DNA of 64,000 nt from Paraphysoderma sedebokerense (lineage: Eukaryota > Blastocladiomycota > Physodermatomycetes > Physodermatales > Physodermataceae): contig JAHLJZ010000013.1 of the NCBI GenBank assembly GCA_025602915.1, positions 186,001-250,000 of the forward strand, in the 5' to 3' direction. Position numbers and translations under genes: made by a program. The notes under the pieces were generated by a model. The model was not told the origin of the DNA, searched no databases, and saw only the letters and a list, made by a program, of their open reading frames with translations. Positions 11,012 to 23,360 of this stretch are shown here, piece by piece. Positions within the stretch are counted from its first letter, which is position 1. Each line of letters starts with the position of its first letter.

Positions 11012-12015
11012 TTAGGCCAAACTATTAGCCTGTAAACTTTCGATGATGATACTCTCCTTCTCGTAGTCGTCAATTTTCTTGAATGCAGCTACAGTGTCCT
11101 TCTTGGACGATTCTATTAGCTCCCCGGACAATAAGAGTTCATCGAGAATCATGTAGGCCTAGTTTAGGAGGACACCCATTCATCGTATTATGAAGTAATC
11201 AGGTTCACAAAAAACGATTAGCCAAACTGCTTAGAGGAGGACAAGCCTTTACAGGAATACATGTGAAGACTTCATCTTACCGATTGAAAATTGAAAACGA
11301 TATCTAACTCGCAGACCTGTCAGAAAGAACAACAGTGTTATCAGTATCAAGAGAATCGAGTCCACAGGCTAAGCCAATAGGGGAGTGGATACGTACATTA
11401 TGGAAATATTCATCCAAACATTGAACGTATCGATGAATAACCTCTGTTATAATTCGAATCGCAATTGTTTATTAAAGTATCCAAACCGATGAGGTAGCAA
11501 GGAGTGCGAGAAGATTAAAAAGAGGAATCAAGTTTTGCCAAGAGAAAGGGTAAATTACCGAGAGTAGTAAGTTCGTTGTCATCCCAATCGATACCGGCGC
11601 AAAAGTAAAGACTAGCGTATCTGTTATAGTGAATACAATTTATCACATTAAAAGAAACCGATGTGAATACTGTCTTCTTCTCGAATTGAACCAATTCGAG
11701 GTCCGAACGCGACGTAGTTCTCCTGTTCGTCTCGAGGAAATGGGTTTGTATCATACCTCTTATAAACCAATTTTTGACCTTTATGTTCAATGACGTTACA
11801 CATTCCGGATTGTCTTCCCATAATTGTAGTTACGACATCCGTAGTGAGTTTTGTCTTTTCCTGTTGGGTGTACGGGAGAAAGAATTTCTTTAATCTGATT
11901 TTGCCGTGTCGACTGAAGATAAAGAAGAAACGAATCTAAGAAACGCAAGCAATTGAGGGAGGTTAACGATACTCTACATGATGTTGTACCAACAGAGTGC
12001 TGTTTAAATTACCAT
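11012..12015 (-). CDS. AP1S: AP-1 clathrin adaptor sigma subunit
   Basis: Six exons (12015-12013, 11935-11757, 11620-11559, 11443-11397, 11316-11281, 11158-11012) give exactly 157 residues, the usual length. The start codon forms its own 3-base coding exon. Recognisable family blocks in order: [58 protein letters not shown] split over two exons, then AYMILDELLLSGELIESSKK. The ELLLSGELIESSKK segment favours AP-1 over AP-2. Together with the gamma, beta and mu subunits it sorts cargo between the trans-Golgi network and endosomes. It is divergent from the Nrp1-like gene, with only 184 bp between start codons. Confidence 0.95.
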
Positions 12016-12199
12016 TTTCCCTGCGACTGGAATCCAAGCTGATGCAGAGCAGAAACTCCGAGTCAAGAAGCATGGGGGAAGCGTACGGCTGATCACGGGG
12101 ACCGCGCACGTGACCGGGCATTCCTCATTCTCAGTGCATCAGAGTGGATATGTCATATACTCTAACGATAAATACTCCTCGGAAACAGACGTTGGTGCC
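12016..12199. promoter_or_regulatory. Compact bidirectional promoter AP1S / Nrp1-like
   Basis: Only 184 bp separate the two divergent ATGs, so the core promoters and 5' leaders must overlap or abut. No clear TATA box is visible. Confidence 0.5.
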
Positions 12200-14044
12200 A
12201 TGTCTCATCCACACTATTCTCACCTGATTATCGTCGATTTCGAAGCAACTTGCGACGAAGCGTCTCCGCCCCGAGTAACGAAGGACTCGGCAGAAATTAT
12301 CGAGTTCTCTTGGATTGTCCTATCCACCTCATCCCTCGAAATCGTTCATCAACAGCAAGACTATGTCAAACCTCATAATACTCCAGTCACGGAATTCTGT
12401 ACCCGATTGACCGGGATCACTTCCGAAATGTTAGAGTCCGGCAAGACACTGAAAGATGCCATTTCGACGCTGGAGAATTTTATCAGTTCTTTATCTAGTC
12501 AAGGGAATACATTTTGTTTCATCACACATGGAACATGGGATTTGAAACTTCAGCTGGTGAGAGAAGCAAAAGATAAGGATATTCAAATGCCCGAGTATTT
12601 ACTATACCCAAAGTTCTTCGATGTTAAGCAAGAAGTTGCGAAATATGGGGCCGCCCATCCGAATTCACCCATTTCGTCCCTCTCATCGTTCTCCGTCAAA
12701 AATCTGTGTAAAGTGTTCAACGTAGAATTAGCCGAACCGGAGCATTCGGGCCTGAATGATTGCATTTCTATTGGTAATATTGTAAAGTTCATGCTATCGA
12801 ATCCGGCTCGAGATACCTTCAAGTACCCTGTGGATACGATGGCCGATTTGCTACAGTTCCAGAAAGAGCAATCAAAAGTTGTGCATTTGAATGGATTGCC
12901 GTTTGATGTGACGCAAGCGGAGTTAGAAGCCTGGTTTGTCGGAAATGGATTGCATCCGGCCAGTCTTCTTTGTCTGTTAAATCAGCAGAGGAAACCGAGT
13001 GGCGCTGGATTCGCCGTACTGGCTACTCACGACGAAGCATCGACAGCATTAAATATGAATGGGCGACAGTTAGTTAATAGAACAGTTGAAGTGAATCCCA
13101 GCAGCGAGACTGTAGTTGATGCAGCAGCTAGCTTTCTCGTTCCCTTCCCTGTAAGTGCCCATTCTGTTCCTCTTTCATCATCGTAATTCCATAGTAACGC
13201 CAATGTTTACTTAGTCGATAAAGCAACAAAGAAACGATATTCTAAGAGCTGGTGACTGGATTTGTGAGCAATGCAAGTATCACAACTTCGCTTCGCGGCG
13301 GTCATGCAACAAGTGTCTTTCACTGAACCCCAATCCTCCTCCAACAACCCCGAATGCGACAACTAACTTTGCAAAAGGTGATTGGATTTGTGGTACTGTG
13401 AATTGTCAATTTCACAACTATGCCTCACGGAATCTTTGCCTCCGTTGTGGGAACCCGAAACCAGGAGGAGGCGGAGGATCGAATTTCCGACCTGGAGACT
13501 GGTTATGTCCCAATGCGCAATGTCAATTCCAAAATTTTGCATCACGAACAATGTGTTTACGATGTGGGACTACGAATCAATCTGTTACCATTCAATCCGT
13601 ATATACTTCCGGTCATCATCCGATGTCACATCCAACAATGTACCCTCCGACGCCCTACAATCCTTTTATGCAAGCGCCAATGCAGAATCAACCATTACCC
13701 GCTGCACCTTTTCGATCAGGAGACTGGTACGAATTTGCTTTTCATGACACCCCCTGTTTTTGAGTCCTACATATTAAAATGTATGAATTAGGTACTGTTC
13801 CTGTTGCGCTACACACAACTTTGCATCCCGACATATTTGCATACGATGCCAGGTCGCCCAACCGAATACCCCTAACATCGCCCCATCTGGGTTGACGGGA
13901 ATGGCAGGTCAACCCAAAAAAATGCTCGCTGGCGACTGGATTTGTTCGACCCCAAGTTGCGGTTACCACAATTTTGCTAGGAGGAGGAATTGTGCAAAGT
14001 GTGGTGCCATAGGTTCCGGAAATATCGGGATTACGAGCTCTTAG
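12200..14044 (+). CDS. Nrp1-like protein: ERI1-type exonuclease, RRM-like domain, five RanBP2 zinc fingers
   Basis: Three exons (12200-13150, 13215-13726, 13792-14044) give 571 residues. Residues 9-210 form a DEDDh exonuclease with all acidic residues visible: VDFEATCDE, HGTWDLKLQ, and HSGLNDC supplying the His and last Asp. An RRM-like domain follows (VHLNGLPFDV ... GFAVLATHDEA). The C-terminal third has five RanBP2-type fingers beginning GDW; the first and fourth have Cys-x2-Cys, the others Cys-x4-Cys. The order matches yeast Nrp1, an RNA-binding protein of stress granules, and the nuclease part resembles ERI1. The first in-frame ATG is 12200; upstream sequence is open but offers only non-ATG starts. 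The fingers probably bind single-stranded RNA. Confidence 0.88.
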
Positions 14045-15369
14045 GGAACATGTGGCCCCATCTTCTGTTAAGCTTCCGTCGTTTCATCATCCACCTGTTC
14101 TCTTGTTGAAGTCCCGAATGTTCGACCCAACGACATCTGTTTAACAACTTTCCCCTTTATCTTTCATCGTTGTATCATAATTCAATCCGGTAGATCCACT
14201 AGGGAACCCTATTATCAACTGTTCGTTATCGGTTCCGAAGCACAATTTGTGATTAGAATGATTAATTATTAACTGGATCCAGTTGCAAGCGAAGTAAAAA
14301 TGTAAAACATTGGTTTCTTAAATATTTGTAAAATAGTATGTGAATGATACATGTTATATGGTAGGTTATTGCCATATTGTATTGGTGAATGAGAACTGTA
14401 CAAATTTATGTGCAATAATAATTTGTAAATTGAATTTTTGGTTCGAATTCGTGATTTCATTTCAGCTGAACTTGCCGCGCACTCGCAACATTCTTTTACC
14501 ACACTTGTGCCTCGGTCTTGTATACGGAATCATTACACAGCACGCTTCGTTGTAAATTTCACTTGGTCCGATGATATATTTTTTTAGAGAAATAATGCCG
14601 ATATCAAAAGCAACATTTGGCTGTCCTGAGGCAACTGCATTTTATTTCAACCAATGCTCAATTGTGTATAGACATGATCACTTGACCGATAAATGTACAG
14701 TTGTCTCTCTTGAGCGTCGAAGGCTGAATAAAATGAATTAGGATGCTAATAGGTCGAGGAGAGTGTCAAACTGTCAGGGGAGAGCAGGGGCGTGATTACT
14801 GAATGACTATGGCAGACGCGACATATATCTTGGACAAGTGTGTCAAAATCTGCACAAAATAATTCTCTCTGATTTTTGTCATACCAAGCAAAAAAAGTAT
14901 CGTATATAACAGTGTCACAAAACAGCGACTGCTCCTTTTTGTCATGTTATGTTGTTTTAAGTATCTTGCAATCGAGGCCTATGCGAATGACGAAACCTCA
15001 CAGTAATGAGTAATGACGAAACCACATAATAATAGACTTGCAACTCTAGCCCCAGATCCCATTCTGTCGCCCTCCCGATGTTCTTCAGGCACCATCACAT
15101 CATAGTCCAGATTCGGAAGGTTGAAAGTCGAAATACTGTTGAAACTTGAAACCGATACTGATGCAAGGGATACATCCTGATTCCTCATGCATCCGTCTGA
15201 AGCCTCTCCCTCGTATGTCACATCCATTTTTGTGTGCTCCGAGACATGAAAGGGCGGAGCAATCAAGTTGACACCAACCTTGGTATAAATATGTACAAGG
15301 ATATAATGCATCCCTCGTAAGTTTTCACCGCTGTTATTACTTATTTTTATTTCCCTCAGTCCTCCTTCA
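14045..15369. other. Long intergenic region upstream of the exostosin-like gene
   Basis: About 1.3 kb, AT-rich, with no supported gene on the plus strand. An AATAAA near 14726 may end the preceding transcript. A TATAAAT at 15284-15290 lies 80 bp before the next gene's first ATG. The minus strand from about 15570 to 14979 holds open frames with some coding-like composition (see findings). Confidence 0.4.
15284..15290 (+). promoter_or_regulatory. TATA-like box upstream of the exostosin-like gene
   Basis: TATAAAT 80 bp before the first in-frame ATG at 15370. Position and sequence fit a TATA element, but there is no other support. Confidence 0.3.
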
Positions 15370-17531
15370 ATGCAAATTGCACACTCAAGTTCAAGTATGT
15401 ACCCCTCGCCGGTTTCAACTCGCAATCCAATGCCCGTTCACTTTTCATATATCGGACATGTCTCGTCTCCCCTTCTGACAGCCCGCTATCGTTGGGTCCG
15501 ATTTGTTGCAGCAGCATTTTGTATGGTGTTGTTTCTGAGTTCACCCCTAATTTTGTCGTCAGAAAGTGCACCAGTGAAAAGCAATCATGAAGCCCTATTT
15601 TCGAGTGCTATGTCTGCCTCGACAGTGGACTTTTCATCGTCGTCCCCCGAGATGGAGACGTCGACTGTACCTGCCCAAACAGGAAGCAGAGATTTCGGGG
15701 ATGAAAGCGTTCGCGATTATCAGCTAGGAGATAACTTGGAAACTGTGGAGAGCCTTACAGACAATGAGACGGAGGTAGAGGAAGAGGCAGAGATCGATGA
15801 TATAACGAGAGTTCGAAGAACTCAGAAATGGGAGAAATGGGTCCAGTTGATGCAAACGAGAGCCGCTGAAAGGTAATCTCTCCTTATTCCTATAATATGT
15901 TATGCACAGCGTGATTGAGGAATAATATTTCAACCTTCCACGATAGTTCGTTTTCGGAACTTTGCGATTCAGTCCCATTTAAAATATTCGTCGAGCCAGT
16001 TCCGGACGCGTTACGTCAGTTCAGAGGGCATGATTGCTCGGTCCCAACGTTGACCTTCCCTTCTTATCCATCATCATTTCGACAATTTGCATCAGATAAT
16101 TCATACCAAGATAATGCAATATTATCAGAGACTCAATTCCTCCCAATCCTCCAGCGCAATTGTCCCCGCGTGTTTACTCAGAACCCAAATGTCGCGAACT
16201 TATTTTTCATTGATCATTGCACAGACACTTTACTCACAAAGATCACTAAAGAAATTAGGCAAAGAGTCAATATTGGGGAAATACCGGTCCAAGATGGAAA
16301 TCGAATGATGAGTAGAATAAAGAGGGATCTCAAAATGAATTATTTGCGACCAGTTGTATCGAAAAGGTTCGTTAATATCGATTGACTAATTGCTGTATTC
16401 GTTCACCCAGAGCTAATGTATTGATTTAGTCAAATATATCCGGAACGCATGCACCTTATGTTATATGATGGAGGCCGTTGCGAATTATCATCCATACTCT
16501 CCAGCGATGTAACAGGTACCGGCCGCGAAGCCTCCGATCCGATTGACTCAATTACAAATGTCATATTTCTGCGACATTTCGTTCCCAAAGATTGGGATAA
16601 TGCTAATTGCTATCACCCAAACTTGGACATTATTATTCCGCGGTTCACAAGAGATGTGTGGGACACTCAAGCTACTATTCCTTCAATAGCAACCAAAGAC
16701 ATTCTGGCGTTTTCAGCCGACGATTTTGAACAGCCCGGCGGAAGTTACGGAGGCAGAATTAAGTCGGAATTATGGGGAAATTTTGGGCCGACCGCAATAT
16801 CTCGTCCGCCTAAGAGCACCTCAGATCTTCAAACCTCAGAAAGTATGGAACGAACCAAAGAAGAGGCTGCGAGCACCGAAGAATCATCTCCCATATTTAA
16901 ACCGATCATCGACCGCGAAAGCAACAATGTGAAAAGGAGCGAGCAAACGGTTTATCAGTCGACAAAACAAGATAGCGTCCTTTATGATGATCTCAACGTT
17001 GCAGACGCGCAGAAACCGTCTGAACTGTCGGACGCATTGAACACAGATATTGGCACCGAAGCAACAGACAAAAATTCGGTCAATTTACCCACCGAAATCG
17101 TCCTTCTAAATAATCCGATTTCGGAGACTACTCACGTGTCTTACCTATCTCGCGCTATTTTTGGAATCTCAACACCGGGCGATACTCTTGAGTTTCCATA
17201 CATCAATCGAATCGTTTCCGTAGGATCGATTCCAGTATTCATCGGTGACGATGCATTACCCCCATTATGGCGAACGACACCATGGTCCGAATTTTCGATA
17301 AGTATTAGAATGGTTCATGCCAAAATGGTAGATTATATATTATACCATATTAACTCAAATCAAGTTCTTGAGATGCAGAGTGAAATCAAACATGCGTTCA
17401 GGCGTATGAATTGGAAGGAGCATGACGGCAAGTTGGTACTAATGGGGATCCTGACAGAGCTGTGGATGATTTTGGAAAATAATGAAGGGCCGTATTCTAA
17501 GAAAGAATTTTGGAACCCATCCGATCTTTGA
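15370..17531 (+). CDS. Exostosin-like (GT47) type II membrane glycosyltransferase
   Basis: Three exons (15370-15872, 15947-16366, 16430-17531) give about 674 residues. A short cytoplasmic N-terminus precedes one signal anchor at about 44-65, then an acidic Ser-rich stem, then the exostosin domain. Family marks are FTQNPNVANLFFIDHC near its start and the C-terminal block SRAIFGISTPGDTLEFPYINRIVSVGSIPVFIGDD, equivalent to the nucleotide-sugar region of exostosins. A low-complexity insert of about 130 residues (16800-17090) splits the domain, unlike animal EXT proteins. It is probably a Golgi enzyme, donor and acceptor unknown. Starts at 15397 or 15430 are also possible. It is convergent with LRRC9, 195 bp apart. 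Confidence 0.82.
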
Positions 17532-17726
17532 GTGCAGGGTAGATGCTTTTAGTGTGGAGGCGGATTATGCTAGAGTCGATCTCGTCATGTTACATTGTAT
17601 ATATTATGGCTAAACGCTATTCAAATAATCTGTAGTGTTATATCTATTATATTCTTCAATTATTATAGCACAATCGATACAGGTTCGGTACACTTCTCAT
17701 CCTTCATTGCTTCGTCAATGCAACTT

Positions 17727-20700
17727 TTAAGCCGATGTTAGGCGAGTCCCATCCAAAACAACACAATTAAATTTTAACGGCGTCTTATTCTGGTTCAGCT
17801 TGCCCAATGATATCGATGATCTTGACCCCAAAATGGAAGGCAATGCTGTATACGATGTGGATGAATTTTCAATTAACTGCTGATGGTATTGCTATTACCG
17901 GAATACCAGATTAAAGATTCATTGCGTCAATCAAGCCAGCAGATAATGTAGGAATAATATAAGACAATAGGTGAGCGCAAAGATGACAAAAACCTACCTG
18001 TGCCAGTTCCTGCTCGATTTGACTGACCTCTATCCCATCGATTTTCAACCGGAGTGACTTTGTATCCATGGACCTAGACAAATGTGGAAGGGTTGTCTCT
18101 GAATGCGATGACGAACAACAGAAATGATAAACCATGGAATGCCTGTAGCCAGAATTCTTGCATAGTGGATTTTCCCTTAAGGATATATCGGTAATCGAGT
18201 CGAAGTTCAAATTCTGAGCAAAAGATAACAAAATAAATATTGTAAGATCATGCGGGACCTAATTCGTGCTAATTGACTTGCAAAATTAAAGAAAACCTTT
18301 ATTTCAAGCATGTCGTTAATTCGATTCCCCTCGAGGTTCAGAATTTTAAGATTGGGGATTCGCGGAAATTCTGACAATAGTTTGATCCTGTTTTCACTGA
18401 TATATGACCCGAAGTTCATTAATAGAGGTTAAAATCCCAATATTTTTGCTTTATCTTGGAACAAAATGAAGAGAGATCATACGCGAGTGACAGCTCCACC
18501 AAGGTGGAGCAACCCACAAATGAATTTACATCTACCTGTTTAATTAAATTTTTGTCAAGAACAAGTCGTCTTAGGTTTCTCAACTTTTGGAGTCCTTCGA
18601 TCTGATTTCCATTGATAGTAATATGAAAAAGTCAGGCATAAGAACGACCATAAAACCATTAGTCGCTATCGGGATTATTCAGTACATTGAAATCTACCTT
18701 GGTTATTTTGTTCCCATCCAGAAAGAGCACCTTCAAGTTACCCATAACATGAAGTTTCAAGTCCAGTAACGACTCGACGCAATTTTGGGATAAGTACAAT
18801 TCTTGCAAATGGGGCCAGATGTCCCTCTCCTTTTCGTCAAAATTGAATCTTACAACGCGATTGGAATTCATGCTTAAAACTCTCAATTGAGGTAATTTCG
18901 GTATTGTGTCAATATCGGTCAGATTGTTACCATCGAGAAGCAGCTTTTGAATATGCGGAAAATCGGTCGAATTAAAGCAGAGTAATTTTTTCAGTTTGCA
19001 GTTGCGCAGATCTAGTTCTGAAAGCTGTGAAATACGAGCAATTGTAAAAGTTGAGAAACATGTATCCTTTCGAACGCACGGTTATGTGACTGAAAAGGAT
19101 ATTGTCGAAGGAAGCAGAATTTAATTTATCCGCAAGAATTTCTGGGGTTAAAGTTCCCGCGAAAGTTTCTCCTGCGTTTAGAAGTTCGGCCTCCGAGATT
19201 GCCAATCCGTCCAATATCTAATAACACTAAGCTGTCAGCAATCCACAAAAGAAAATAAATGAATATATCAAAACAGTAACCTTCAATCTAGTGCTACGAA
19301 AAATTGTAAATGAACGGTAGTACGCTGCTTGGCGTGCCGGGTTGCCGACCAAACTGAGAATCGACAGATTGGACAAAATACACAATGGCAAAAGTGACCA
19401 AAGGTTGGGGATCATATTTTGATCAAGGTCTTCAGCAAACAGGAAAGAAAAAGTGTCAGATAAATGCCACGCTGAGCAATCCCTTGACTTTTCAAATGAA
19501 ATATGATAGATCAGTTCAAGTTACGTACATAGCTCAGTCAACTCCGTCAATGCGGCCACCCATTTGACACTCTCGACTCCGTTCTCCACCATATTCAGCA
19601 TCTGCAGCGATTGAAAGCCGCTCGCATTGATGCACTGGACTTGATTTCTGCCAATGTCCACTCGAGTTAGTTTTGACGCACTACTTAAGCAATCGATTGA
19701 AGAAATGCGATTGTTTGAAAGATCAACTTCGCACAGACGAGGCAAAAATGATAGCATCGATATATCACGTAAGAAGTTACAACGAAGACTTAACCATCTC
19801 ACATGCACGAGACTTTGAAATATATTGATCATGAAGTCGGAGGAGGTCAAAAAGCCCGAATAAAAGAGGGTGTATAATATCAGTCGTTGATCGAGGCGTA
19901 GATAACAACTAAAATAGCTCAACAACCTTTTCAATACATCAGGTAATTCTCGAATACCCGCGTCGTCAAGTTCTAAAAGTGTGATATCCTGAAATGTGCG
20001 CGCATTTAATCCAGTGTATGTACGGGACGTCGCAAATAGTGCCGCCTTAGTCCGCATATTTAGGGGTCGCAAGAGTCTTTTTTGGCACGATGAATGTTTG
20101 AATAATGACGATTTCGATATATCTTGTTGGGTGACCTATCCAAGTGTTCGGGTTGGTTATTGTTCGATTTTGTCTGAATTGCGATAATACTACTGCTGAA
20201 ACTCACAGCTGCGGATATTTCTCCGTCTAGAAAACGCAGATTCGGGAAAGCCTGAGTTATAGCACGCCTGTAACCCTTCATCAGCGTCACCATGTTCATT
20301 CTGCAGTCGAAATCTTCAAGAGATGGGAATAATGTAAGCGGATAAGTTCAGGAATAGCCAATTGATGTATCATGAGGAGTGAGCCGGTTAATGAGTCAAG
20401 AAAAGAAAATGTAAAAGGGATATCGGCCAAGCTCAAATAGGGTTTCCAAGCATTTTATCCTGTTATTCATCATAATCAACGTTCGCAGTTTAGGGAAAGC
20501 GTGGCCCGCGAAATCCACACCAACAATGTCGTTAAAACTCGTATTTAATTCGCGCAAATTAGGAAACGATGGTAAAAAGGACAGATCTTCAAGATTGTTA
20601 TGTGACAACGTCATTGACTCGATGTTCTGGAGCTCAACAGGAAGCGGCAAAAATCTTTTGATGTTCAAATGAGATAAGCTCAAAGAGGTGATCGTAGAGA

Positions 20701-22925
20701 TGTCCTCGATCGACGGGAGCCGAGACTAATGATAGTATTAGAAGTCAATCATAGCATTTCATTTCTTATAGAGGTTACCTTTATTAAATCTATAGATATT
20801 TCACATGCGAGCTCCCTCTTTGTTTTGCATAATTTCTTTTGGATCGGTTCCAAGAGTGTGGTCAATGGGATAACATTAGTTAGTTCAAGCGCAACTTTCT
20901 GGACTTTGGACTCTAAGTCTTGCGCAGAGTCGGCAGTTTGGTTCTTAATGAGGAGAGTTCGCATATGATCAAAGAATGTCGGGTTGGGATGCTGAAGTAT
21001 CTTTAATTTTGCCATATATGCAACATTTAGAGCACATGGGTCCTCCGTAGATAAGTCTGGATATGACGCGTCAATATACGAGACGTGGTAGAGGTAGGAA
21101 GAGAGTATTATACCCGAATTCAGAATCAATACCAATCCCACAGCTGTATCCGGTTTCGTAATCTGATCCATAGGAATCAGACAATGTCTCCATTTACTCG
21201 CATCATAGGACTCTAGTAGCTTCCATACAATTTCGGGTTCATTTTCATCCACGACATAGGCGAAACAAGGTCGATTCTCCTGTCAACACGATGAGTGCGC
21301 TGTCCGAATTTCAATGACCCATACTTTCATTTACCTTGTCTCCCCATGAATCGTAATGAGCAAGTTTATTCTCAACCTTAAGCACTTGTATGACTTCAAA
21401 ATCCTGCCGATGTTTGAGCCACCTCGCCAAAGTTTGATCAATATCGTTAACGGCAGATAAGTCGACTTCTTCTACGTATATGTTGCCACCTGTTTCCATT
21501 TCTTTCAAGAGCAAACATGTAGATAAATCTTCCTCAAATGCCAGGAATTTCTTAAACTTCTCCTTTTGCTTGCTTAAATCTTTCAATTCGTTGTGGCATT
21601 CACCTATCAGTTTATATAACTGGGCAGATATCGCCGAAGCCTATTATTGAATGTGGAAATAGTGTGATGAAAACGTTAAGGGTAGACCGAAGAACCGTAC
21701 AGTCAAGATACTTACATCTGATATTAAAGTCTGTATTTCCTTTGACGATGTCAACAAATCCATCGTCGCCTGAGCAGTTTTTATAACTTCCCAAGCTCGC
21801 AGAAAGCAAGAACGACATTGCCTGTCTACATAATTTCTCACAATGCTGACATTACTTCTGACAGATTGGATTTTACAATTGTAGTACCTTTAAAAAAAAT
21901 GGTTATTATAGGTGGTTTCTGCCTATGTTACCGCAAAAGGAGGACGAACATTTCTTTTTTGGAGAAAATCATTGAAATCGCTCGTCGTCGTTCTGAGGTG
22001 ATTTCAATACCATCCAATACATTTAACGAGTTTAGGAGGTGAATTGTCAATGTTTTGTAATTCGATACTTTGCAAATCGGATTGTCTGCAAAATCATAAT
22101 CTTGGAGTGACAGCGTTGTAAGATGAGGGACTAGCTCTAGATTCGCAATATCCTTGAAGCATGATAATTTGTTACCCGCAAGATTGAGAATCTACATTGA
22201 GGTTACAATTAATTATTTATGTATTCTTTCGCATAAATGATTGTTGTCCGTTACCTGAAGGTTTGCGGGCCAACTAATCGAATCTTGAATCAACGAGATT
22301 TTGTTGTTTGCAAGGTGTAGTTCTTCTAAGCTCTTGAGATTCGATATGTTGCGTATCTGTGTTATCTCTGAAATGCACATCCGAGTTGGACTGTATAATT
22401 AGTAGATTTAATGTGATGTAAAGGGTCCAAAAGCTCTTACCATTGTCGAACAACCACAATTTCTCGAGCTTCTCCAGCGCATCAAGCCCTTCGATTTCCG
22501 AAATCTTATTGCCATATCTGCATACAAGGGCCGATTAGTTTCTAAACCAGAGATCAAAATAGTTATTGCAGAGCTTACAAGTATAAACATATCAATTCTG
22601 TGCACAAGGACAATCCTTGAATTTTGTCAACTTGGCATTCGCATATCCATAGATGCTCCAGTAATCTGCACTCTTCTAAACTTGATATCTCTTTAATGTC
22701 CTGTGCAACTATTCTAAGTGATCTGAGATGGCGAATCGATTGTAGAGATCGCATGGAATTGAGATTGTAGTGGCACAGTTCGAGACTGTCGTTTGATGTT
22801 GGACCATGTAAGATACTACAACCTGAATCATTCTTAGTTGTGAAATGGTGCTCTTTCTTCTGCTCAGCGAGAACATCGTGGTTGTATCTCTCCATGCTTA
22901 AATCGCTTAAACTGTTTTTGTCCAT
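17727..22925 (-). CDS. LRRC9: LRRC9-like leucine-rich repeat protein (cilium-associated family)
   Basis: A large multi-exon gene from ATG 22925. Many 22-residue leucine-rich repeats (L..L.L..N.I..I) occur in at least three blocks: 22.9-21.9 kb, 20.7-19.5 kb and 19.4-18.0 kb. Between the first two lies a non-repeat segment (about 21.6-20.8 kb) rich in Asp and Ser, as in LRRC9. The LRR-spacer-LRR plan and great length match LRRC9, found mainly in ciliated eukaryotes and of unknown molecular function. The 3' end is uncertain: an intron after IEQELAQ, spliced at about 17900, gives a final exon of about 50 codons stopping at 17727; without it the frame stops at 17911. Some internal exon borders remain approximate. 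Confidence 0.8.
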
Positions 22926-23360
22926 GTCTGCTGTGATATGAGATTTCGCGAGATTTTGAAGCTGGTCAGTGAGCGGAAATCCTTGGAGCGATCATAGTTA
23001 CAGCTGTGCGATCCCACTCTTCAACAGTAATGTGAAAGGATTCGACATGACCATTCATTATCAAAACTCTTTATTAAACAACTATTAACAGAATGATCCT
23101 ATAAAGAAGCGAGTAATATAAATGAGGACTGAGTGGAATCAGAGTGAGGACATTCTAACGAGCCCTGGCCCTAACGTATCATCAGAATTTTGACAGGTCA
23201 GCGAATTCCTCCTCGCTCAAATGTCGGCCAATACCCCCATCTTTCTCACTCTTTCTCCGCATCTTGCATTCCAGTATCTTTTCCATTAACGAGAACACAT
23301 TCCCCCCTCCTCCTTTTTATTTTTAGTCAATTCACGCTAACTAACCGACAAAGGTGTTCG
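22926..23360. promoter_or_regulatory. Divergent promoter region LRRC9 / ATP-grasp A
   Basis: 435 bp between two divergent start codons. The stretch just before 23361 is C/T-rich on the plus strand (23230-23330), like leaders of several genes here. No gene seen. Confidence 0.45.

Noticed and set aside
12110-12199. Extended N-terminus of the Nrp1-like protein
   Set aside because: It would need a GTG start; the first ATG at 12200 directly precedes the nuclease domain.
14435-14460. tRNA-like B box (GGTTCGAATT)
   Set aside because: No matching A box, acceptor stem or cloverleaf in the flanks.
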